A stretch of 47,896 bases of DNA from Cytophagales bacterium (lineage in GTDB: Bacteria > Bacteroidota > Bacteroidia > Cytophagales > Amoebophilaceae), in the NCBI GenBank assembly GCA_020629455.1, contig JAHDDH010000004.1:1-47896 (forward strand). The letters run 5' to 3'. The notes beneath the pieces are model-generated. The model ran no database searches and was not told the origin of the DNA. It saw only the letters and a program-made list of their open reading frames with translations. This document shows, in pieces, positions 42,547-47,896 of the stretch. The position numbers and the translations under genes are program-made. Each line of letters opens with the position of its first letter. Position 1 is the stretch's first letter.

Positions 42547-43596
42547 TTACAAAATAAGCATCGCATCTCCGTAAACAAAAAATCGATATTTTTCTTCAAT
42601 AGCTGTTTCGTAAGCTTTCATCATTAAGTCATAGCCTGCAAAAGCTGCAGTATTAATCATAGGAATAGATTGTGGCAGGTGCAAGTTGGTAATCAAAGCA
42701 GAGGTAATTTTACATTGAAATTTTGGAAAAATGAAATGATTAGTCCATTGATCCATTGGTTTGATTTGGCCATACGCATTGGCAGCATTTTCTACAGCCT
42801 TCATCATATTGGCACCCACTACAAATATTTTTTTCTTGGCCTCTAAACTGCGATTGATTTTTGCTGTTGTCATAGGCGATACAATAAAGTTTTCAGCATC
42901 CATCTTATACTTTGCAAGATCTTCTACATCAATAGTGTTGAAAAGAGACAAACTAGTATGTAAAGTGATGGGTGCTATCATCACTTCTTTGAGCTCCAAG
43001 AGCTTTAACAAGTATTTCGAAAAATGCAAAGCTGTCATAGGTGCCACTACAGCACCTAAATGCGCTGCCAACACCGTTTGATAGTCTAATTTGTCTTGTT
43101 CTGTTGGTTTTCTTTGAATCGTAGTAGGCAAAGGCATGACACCTATGGTGTTGATAAGATCCATAAAAGCCTGATTGTCTCCATCAAATAAAAATTTGAT
43201 AGTTCTTCCACGAGAAGTCGTATTATCCAAAACTTCTGCCACAAGCTCTCCATCGCCAAAAAATAATTTATTGCCTACACGTATCTTACGCGCAGGGCTT
43301 ACAATAGCATCCCAAAGATTATATTGAGCAGAAAGCTGTCGCAACAAGAGGACTTCTATCTGTGCCCCTGTTTTTTCTTTATGACCTTTAAGTAAACCAG
43401 GCAAAACTTTGGTATCGTTGAGTACCAAAGCATCAAGTGGCTGGATATAATCCACCATATCTTTGAATTTTTTATGCTCTATTTTGCCAGTATCTCGATG
43501 TACGACCATGAGCCTCGCCTCACCGCGTTTGAGAGGTTCAGCAGCAATAAGTTCTTTAGGTAAGTCAAGCCGATAAGCCGATAGTTTTTTGCCCAT
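42547..43596 (-). CDS. queA: QueA-like tRNA ribosyltransferase-isomerase, several motifs altered
   Basis: A 349-residue protein, full length for S-adenosylmethionine:tRNA ribosyltransferase-isomerase, which adds the epoxycyclopentane ring of queuosine to tRNAs with GUN anticodons. Conserved parts are NDTKVLP (60-66), ARKIRVGNKL, TTSRGR (126-131), ITNLHLPQS (302-310) and YGDAMLI at the end. But blocks that are normally nearly invariant differ: APTAGLHF is APMTALHF (185-192), LHxGLGxF is LHTSLSLF (212-219), and VGTTxxRAxE is VGANMMKAVE (260-269). The frame is intact, so either the protein has lost this activity recently or it does something else. Confidence 0.85.
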   Translation of the reverse strand: MGKKLSAYRLDLPKELIAAEPLKRGEARLMVVHRDTGKIEHKKFKDMVDYIQPLDALVLNDTKVLPGLLKGHKEKTGAQIEVLLLRQLSAQYNLWDAIVSPARKIRVGNKLFFGDGELVAEVLDNTTSRGRTIKFLFDGDNQAFMDLINTIGVMPLPTTIQRKPTEQDKLDYQTVLAAHLGAVVAPMTALHFSKYLLKLLELKEVMIAPITLHTSLSLFNTIDVEDLAKYKMDAENFIVSPMTTAKINRSLEAKKKIFVVGANMMKAVENAANAYGQIKPMDQWTNHFIFPKFQCKITSALITNLHLPQSIPMINTAAFAGYDLMMKAYETAIEEKYRFFVYGDAMLIL

Positions 43597-43635
43597 GATG
43601 GATGAAAGGAAATAGGTTGATATGTAATAAAAATA

Positions 43636-44286
43636 CTAGAATTTGATGCCCAAATGAATACTCCAAAAATTATTTTTTAAATATAATCTGTGATGTTGGA
43701 TCTGTAGTGTAGGAGAAATATTAGTAAAACCTAATTGATACTGCAATGCTGCATAGACCGATGTGCTACGATTGATTGGATGTTCAAAGCCAAAAAAAGT
43801 CGTACCAGCCAGTTCAAATAGTGCTACTTTAGCAATAGTAGCACCTTTCTGGTCATAATTAAAATGTGTGTTAAGCGCTACCACAGGCCCTATGTTTACA
43901 AAAAAACATTTATTTTGAACCTTGAAAATATAGGCCTTTAATAACAGTGGCACTTGTAAATATTGTAGTTGATAAATTTCTGCTGGTTGATTTTTTTTTT
44001 TTTGAAGGAATATTTGATGAAAACGATATAAAAAACCCGTATTGAAATAATAATTCTTTCTTAAAAAATAATCATATGTAAACCCTAAAAAACAACGGAA
44101 TGCAATATTATCAGATGTGAATGGATGATTATTGGGCTTGCTGTATAAACGTTGATATGTAAAAGCAGGGGCTATGTGTAGATTAAACCCTTCTCTACGA
44201 TGAAAAATGGTATGTGCTGAGGCAGTTTCACGACAGAATAAAAAACAAAAAAAAACTACAAAGCACAAGCGTTTAAAAAAAAGCAT
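43636..44286 (-). CDS. outer-membrane beta-barrel protein (PorT-like OMP_b-brl family)
   Basis: A 216-residue protein with signal peptide (to about residue 24) and alternating beta-strand pattern: FNLHIAPAFTYQRLY, FLGFTYDYFLRKNYYFNTG, LQYLQVPLLLKAYIF and FFVNIGPVVALN, ending IHLGIKF with a C-terminal Phe. The YLQVPLLLK...GPVVALN blocks are typical of the eight-stranded Bacteroidota barrels that include PorT of type IX secretion. Identity as PorT itself is not shown. Its ATG is only 11 bases from the ATG of gldB on the other strand. Confidence 0.75.
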   Translation of the reverse strand: MLFFKRLCFVVFFCFLFCRETASAHTIFHRREGFNLHIAPAFTYQRLYSKPNNHPFTSDNIAFRCFLGFTYDYFLRKNYYFNTGFLYRFHQIFLQKKKNQPAEIYQLQYLQVPLLLKAYIFKVQNKCFFVNIGPVVALNTHFNYDQKGATIAKVALFELAGTTFFGFEHPINRSTSVYAALQYQLGFTNISPTLQIQHHRLYLKNNFWSIHLGIKF

Positions 44287-44297
44287 TAAAAAGCTGT

Positions 44298-45305
44298 ATG
44301 GAAAAAAATAATAAAAAAAGGTACAAAATTAACAAAAAACTATCAATCAGCGGGGCCATTTTGATCATAACTGGCTTATTCAGCTATCTTTGGATAAACT
44401 ACTCCATACGACAAGACAATATTTCTTTAAAAATCATCCGACTCGATCAAATCTTGTTCCAGCAGTCCTCTCCAGAGGATATCCGTCATTGTTTAAAGCC
44501 ATATCCCCTATTTCGTAAAAATTTTCTACAGTGCCATACACACAATCAAAAACAAATCATCCATTTGCTGCACACCATGATAGAAGATGAAAATATACAG
44601 AAATTATACAAAGAAGTACAAAAAACATATAAAAACACCGATATTTTGGCCCAACATCTCACTCAGGCACTGCAAAAAATACAAATTACCTACCCTCATT
44701 TCAAAATGCCTACAGTGATGACCTTTATGACAGGTATGGCCCAAGATTTTTATATCGATGAACAAATCATGGTGATTGGCTTGGACTTTTTTTTAGGAAC
44801 AAAAGGATCTTACCGACCTTCTTTGCCGAAATATTTACTTCGACAATATACCCCAGAGACATTAATTGTGTATGTTTTGAAGCAAATAGCTCAACATTTT
44901 TTTTTACCTGCACAAAAACCTACAACTTATCTTTTAGAAGATATGATTCATCATGGCAAAGTCTATCATTTTGTCAAAACTGTATTTCCACAAGTCAAAG
45001 AATATGCTTTGATGGGCTATACGCCTCAGCAAATGACCTTGGTAAAAAATAGCGCTCAGGAACTTTGGCGTTATTTTATTGGGCAAGCACTTTTTTATAA
45101 TACGCAACCTGATACGAAACGGCCATACATTACAGAAGGTCCTTTTACACTGCCCATCAGCCAAGAATGCCCTGGAAAAATTGGCCATTGGATTGGATTT
45201 CAAATTGTGCATCATTACGCGAAGTTTCACAAAAAAAACTTAAAGCAAATCATGCAGCATGCAGATGCACAAGAAATGTTGGAAAATGCCCATTATCATC
45301 CTTGA
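44298..45305 (+). CDS. gldB: gliding motility protein GldB
   Basis: A 335-residue protein that fits GldB: IIRLDQILFQQ near 43, PYPLFRKNFLQ, TYPHFKMPTVMTFMTGMAQDFY, the GLDFFLGTKGSYRP block near 155-168, and the C-terminal PGKIGHWIGFQIVHHYAKFH...MQHADAQEMLENAHYHP. GldB is an envelope protein needed for gliding in Flavobacterium, with unknown mechanism. There it is a lipoprotein; here the N-terminus is a Lys-rich tail plus a membrane helix (about 16-34) without a Cys, so it would be anchored by an uncleaved helix. Confidence 0.82.
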   Translation: MEKNNKKRYKINKKLSISGAILIITGLFSYLWINYSIRQDNISLKIIRLDQILFQQSSPEDIRHCLKPYPLFRKNFLQCHTHNQKQIIHLLHTMIEDENIQKLYKEVQKTYKNTDILAQHLTQALQKIQITYPHFKMPTVMTFMTGMAQDFYIDEQIMVIGLDFFLGTKGSYRPSLPKYLLRQYTPETLIVYVLKQIAQHFFLPAQKPTTYLLEDMIHHGKVYHFVKTVFPQVKEYALMGYTPQQMTLVKNSAQELWRYFIGQALFYNTQPDTKRPYITEGPFTLPISQECPGKIGHWIGFQIVHHYAKFHKKNLKQIMQHADAQEMLENAHYHP

Positions 45306-45372
45306 ATGAAATCCGTGTAAAAAAGTTATTTTTGATATTCTTTAAATATTTTATTTTTTTCTTCATCCATTT

Positions 45373-45681
45373 ATGCATTTTTTTACTTTGTTATCTGCAG
45401 ATACACAACCTTTTCCTACACAGTTTATCTTACTGGGAGCCATTATGTTGGTTTTTTATTTTTTCATCATTCGTCCGCAGCAAAAAAAAGCCCGTGATCA
45501 AAAAAAATTTTTAGCGGAGCTTAAAAAAGGGGATCGTATCATCACGATTGGCGGTATTCATGGGGAGGTGTATGCTACGCATGAACAAACGGTGGTGGTA
45601 GATATTGATCAACAGGGTACAAGGGTTACTTTCAATAAAAGTGCTATCACGTTGGCTCCGAACGCTGCACAAAAAAAATAA
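45373..45681 (+). CDS. yajC: preprotein translocase subunit YajC
   Basis: A 102-residue small membrane protein of the SecDF-YajC complex. One membrane helix at about 18-38 ends in the family signature FFIIRPQQKKA, followed by KKGDRIITIGGIHGEV and a small strand-rich cytoplasmic domain. Full length. It lies between gldB and ubiE on the same strand with short gaps, so the three could share a transcript. Confidence 0.94.
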   Translation: MHFFTLLSADTQPFPTQFILLGAIMLVFYFFIIRPQQKKARDQKKFLAELKKGDRIITIGGIHGEVYATHEQTVVVDIDQQGTRVTFNKSAITLAPNAAQKK

Positions 45682-45713
45682 TTTTTTCTTTCCTCTTTTT
45701 TTGCATACGATTT

Positions 45714-46424
45714 ATGCAAAGCCTTCCTTCTGGTCATCCTCAAAAGCAGCAAATTATAACGATGTTCAATAAAATCAGTTCTCGTTATGATTTGCTCAAT
45801 CATTTATTAAGTTTTTCACTCGATTATTTTTGGCGTCAAAAGGCGTTGAAATTTTTGGCTTGCCACAGGCATACCACGATTTTGGATGTGGCTACAGGCA
45901 CAGGGGATTTGGCATTTTTAGCTGCTAAAAAGTTCAAGCCATCCAAGGTGATTGGTGTAGATATTGCGGAGGGCATGTTGGCACAGGCACGAAAAAAATG
46001 TCGTCGTAAGCACTTACCGGTAAGCTTTCAATATGGTGATGCGGAGTATTTGTCTTTTCATGATGGGCAGTTCAGCACGGTTATGGCTGCTTTTGGGATT
46101 CGTAATTTTGAAAATTTAGTGCAGGGGTTACAGGAGATGTTCCGGGTTTTGCAGCCTGGGGGGCAGTTGATGTTGATGGAGTTTGCGGTACCAAGGCCTG
46201 GGATTTTTCAAAAAATTTTTCAGTTTTATTTTCAAAAAATTTTACCTAGCGTTGGAAAAAAAATTTCCAAGCATGCTTTGGCTTATCAATATTTGTTTAC
46301 ATCGGTGCAGGAGTTTCTTTCACCTGTGCTTTTAAAGAGTTTGTTGCAGCAAAGTGGTTTTAAAAATATTCGCTTAATCCCGCTGACAGGTGGGGTAGTG
46401 ATGGTGTATTTGGCGGAGAGGTGA
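45714..46424 (+). CDS. ubiE: demethylmenaquinone/2-methoxy-polyprenyl-benzoquinol methyltransferase
   Basis: A 236-residue class I SAM methyltransferase that carries out the last methylation in menaquinone synthesis. It has MFNKISSRYDLLNHLLS, the SAM motif ILDVATGTGDLAF, IGVDIAEGMLAQAR, and MAAFGIRNF with LQPGGQLMLMEFA. Full length. The coding strand is markedly G-rich compared with neighbours (18 G against 5 C by hand in 46081-46140). In other Bacteroidota porT follows ubiE; here a protease module follows instead. Confidence 0.95.
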   Translation: MQSLPSGHPQKQQIITMFNKISSRYDLLNHLLSFSLDYFWRQKALKFLACHRHTTILDVATGTGDLAFLAAKKFKPSKVIGVDIAEGMLAQARKKCRRKHLPVSFQYGDAEYLSFHDGQFSTVMAAFGIRNFENLVQGLQEMFRVLQPGGQLMLMEFAVPRPGIFQKIFQFYFQKILPSVGKKISKHALAYQYLFTSVQEFLSPVLLKSLLQQSGFKNIRLIPLTGGVVMVYLAER

Positions 46425-46468
46425 TTTTTTTAGTGTAGTAAGGTATTGATTGACTTCAGGATAAATTT

Positions 46469-46487
46469 GTCCCCTATTCCAGGGGAC
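46469..46487. other. GC-rich hairpin between convergent genes
   Basis: GTCCCCT (46469-46475) and AGGGGAC (46481-46487) form a perfect seven-base stem with a five-base loop, between ubiE (plus) and the 74-residue gene (minus). No T run follows directly on either strand, so a terminator role is only possible. Confidence 0.5.
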
Positions 46488-46498
46488 GTAGTTAGATT

Positions 46499-46723
46499 TT
46501 AAAAATTTGATTTTTTTTTTAAATGTTCAACAAGCGCATATAAGTTTTTTCTTTTTTCCTCAACCTTTAGCCTTTCTTCCACAAATATTTGATTGACTTG
46601 TTGATTAGTCATTTTTACTAATTCATCATTTTTTTTTGTTTCCTCAACAGAATATGTAGATTCTTTATTTTTCATTGCTAGAATTAATAGCATAGATAAA
46701 ACTAACGTCTTATAATTTTTCAT
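46499..46723 (-). CDS. 74-residue secreted helical protein (module B)
   Basis: Not recognised. A signal-like N-terminus (MKNYKTLVLSMLLILAM) leads into a charged helical mature part rich in Glu, Lys and Asn and ending RKNLYALVEHLKKKSNF. Its ATG overlaps the stop of the protease by four bases (ATGA, 46720-46723), as in module A. Same length and layout as the protein at 38115-38339. No catalytic motif. It may be a partner, inhibitor or substrate of the protease; the sequence does not decide. Confidence 0.65.
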   Translation of the reverse strand: MKNYKTLVLSMLLILAMKNKESTYSVEETKKNDELVKMTNQQVNQIFVEERLKVEEKRKNLYALVEHLKKKSNF

Positions 46724-47896
46724 TTTTTAAAAATTTGACAACTTGGTTCATCATTCTCTACAACATTTAGAGAATCTGGAAAATCTTTTACTAGATTTAA
46801 CATCTCCACACTTGCATTTTCAAAATAATTTTTTTTTGCAAATTCATACTGTTGTTTTGTTGTGTATATCAATTGAGAATTTATTGCTATTACTTCTGGC
46901 TGAAAGTTATTCAAAGGATTTATCCATATAAAAGGACCACCGCTATGTCCGGGTTGCATGTAAGAGTCAATTATATTAATTGTCCCAGAAAAGGAACATA
47001 TGTTTACTTCATCTAGGATTCTTATATTCGCTTCAAGCCTATCTTTGTTATTTATTAATGAACCCTCTTTGTTACTATAGTCTTGAAAACCTATAGACAT
47101 AAAGCACATTGGGAAAAGAGTCATCATATTTTCCCCCTTTGCTTCTTCAAAATATCTGAAAAAATTAAACAAATTTTTGTACCCCTCACTATTCATAGGC
47201 TTTATACTTTTTTTTCCACATCCTTTTTTTTTGTGAATAAAAGCTATGTCTTGATACAAGCCTCCTTCAGGATTTGTATCGCTAGCTTTTTTGATGTTAC
47301 CTTTCATAATTTTTTCTTTGTCTTTGTTATGAAAAAACTCTCTTTCTATTAAAAACGTTTTGTCTTTAAGTTTAATGGTACAACTTTCATTTTTTACTTT
47401 ATCTTTAAAAAAATCTAATATACCCTTACCAGGAAAGTAACTAAAAACTTCTAGTTTTTCGTGTAATTGTTTACTTTTTTTATTGTACACACAATGTCTT
47501 GCTGTTACTAAATACTCGTTACCTTTAACACATAAATTAATTCCTGTACACCTCCCTGCTTCAGAAGACAAATACTGTACTGAATCAAAAACTTTTTTCA
47601 TGTTTTCATAGCCTATATTGTTTATAAATTCTTGTGTGTATTGTTTATTGGCAAGTCTTCTTTTTTCTATTTCTTGTTTATATTTTTTCTTTGATTCATC
47701 ATAGCTATCATTATTTTGTTTTATTTCATTGTATTGCAACATTAGATTATAATACTTAGGCATTATTTCCTGAAATATATCATTGTCTTTATGTTCAAGA
47801 AAAAATTTTTTAATTTTTTCTTGAACATTTTCCTTCTCCTCCTCACTCAACATCAACCCCCTCCCCCCTACACTCTCTTTGAAGAGATGACACTGC
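46720..47896 (-). CDS. trypsin-like serine protease (module B), 5' end probably outside window
   Basis: A protease of at least 378 residues counted from a TTG at 47856 (ATG at 47853), with the frame open to the right edge at 47896, so it is likely truncated. A Lys/Glu-rich helical region (about 5-90) precedes a chymotrypsin-like domain with His121 in LVTARHCVY, Asp203 in YQDIAFIH and Ser305 in QPGHSGGPFI, the full triad. Cys103/Cys109 flank the fold start as in secreted trypsins. Upstream of the TTG the frame reads FKESVGGRG, which resembles FEVGVRG in the module A protease, supporting a longer, related protein. Downstream gene is coupled by ATGA. Confidence 0.8.
   Translation of the reverse strand, partial: QCHLFKESVGGRGLMLSEEEKENVQEKIKKFFLEHKDNDIFQEIMPKYYNLMLQYNEIKQNNDSYDESKKKYKQEIEKRRLANKQYTQEFINNIGYENMKKVFDSVQYLSSEAGRCTGINLCVKGNEYLVTARHCVYNKKSKQLHEKLEVFSYFPGKGILDFFKDKVKNESCTIKLKDKTFLIEREFFHNKDKEKIMKGNIKKASDTNPEGGLYQDIAFIHKKKGCGKKSIKPMNSEGYKNLFNFFRYFEEAKGENMMTLFPMCFMSIGFQDYSNKEGSLINNKDRLEANIRILDEVNICSFSGTINIIDSYMQPGHSGGPFIWINPLNNFQPEVIAINSQLIYTTKQQYEFAKKNYFENASVEMLNLVKDFPDSLNVVENDEPSCQIFKK

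Noticed and set aside
43636-44286. Naming the barrel protein PorT
   Set aside because: The fold and ends fit, but many Bacteroidota barrels share them and the usual ubiE-porT adjacency is not kept.

Overview
The window is AT-rich bacterial DNA from the Bacteroidota. Its small size of genes, many short lipoproteins and salvage-type metabolism suggest a reduced, host-associated lineage, most like the Amoebophilaceae (Amoebophilus/Cardinium-type endosymbionts). The phylum call rests on the 5' end of a 16S rRNA gene at the left edge, a gldK-gldL-gldM-gldN cluster plus gldB and gldC, the bamD-rpoZ pair, a Bacteroidota-type SPOR protein, and starts without Shine-Dalgarno sequences. The family-level call is an inference from gene content and could be wrong. 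No insertion sequence, CRISPR array or prophage was seen.

Layout. 1-2760 (mostly minus): 16S start, psd, gdhA, an orphan HsdR_N-like nuclease domain, tRNA-His. 2837-7039 (plus): a small lipoprotein, glmS, a SPOR protein and a LolC/E permease. 7197-13201 (minus): an HhH/beta-barrel protein, rsmH, a 2-oxoacid dehydrogenase E2, an MscS channel and gldC. 13298-16586 (plus): a structured leader, thiM-thiE, and two divergent paralogous lipoproteins. 16605-23770 (minus): murI-serS-aroK, recJ, tyrS, tRNA-Val, rpoZ-bamD. 23899-29933: tRNA-Asn, tRNA-Leu, then the type IX secretion/gliding motor cluster gldKLMN and a TIGR01777 epimerase. 29987-33961 (minus): skp, clpX, clpP, tig, tRNA-Leu. 34057-38079 (plus): a shortened RelA/SpoT synthetase and mutS. 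38115-40890 (minus): a secreted-protease module with a pentanucleotide repeat tract at its 5' end. 41175-46424: heptosyltransferase-like gene, queA-like gene, outer-membrane barrel, gldB, yajC, ubiE. 46499-47896 (minus): a second secreted-protease module, running off the right edge.

The most interesting material is the pair of protease modules. In each, a trypsin-like serine protease gene overlaps by four bases (ATGA) the start of a small secreted protein, and a 74-residue secreted helical protein belongs to each locus. The first protease is a predicted lipoprotein whose signal peptide is open only downstream of an 80-bp tract of 16 pentamers. The only usable ATG lies upstream of the tract and is out of frame at 16 units; 15 or 18 units would join it to the protease. 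This has the form of a slipped-strand phase-variable (contingency) locus, as known for the CTCTT pentamers of Neisseria opa genes, here controlling a surface protease.

Other notable points are a RelA/SpoT homologue with a ruined hydrolase half and no regulatory domains, a QueA homologue with several normally conserved motifs replaced, a glutamate racemase with an altered catalytic-loop motif, an 88-base aroK/serS overlap, and a tRNA-His with two U-U mismatches in its acceptor stem.
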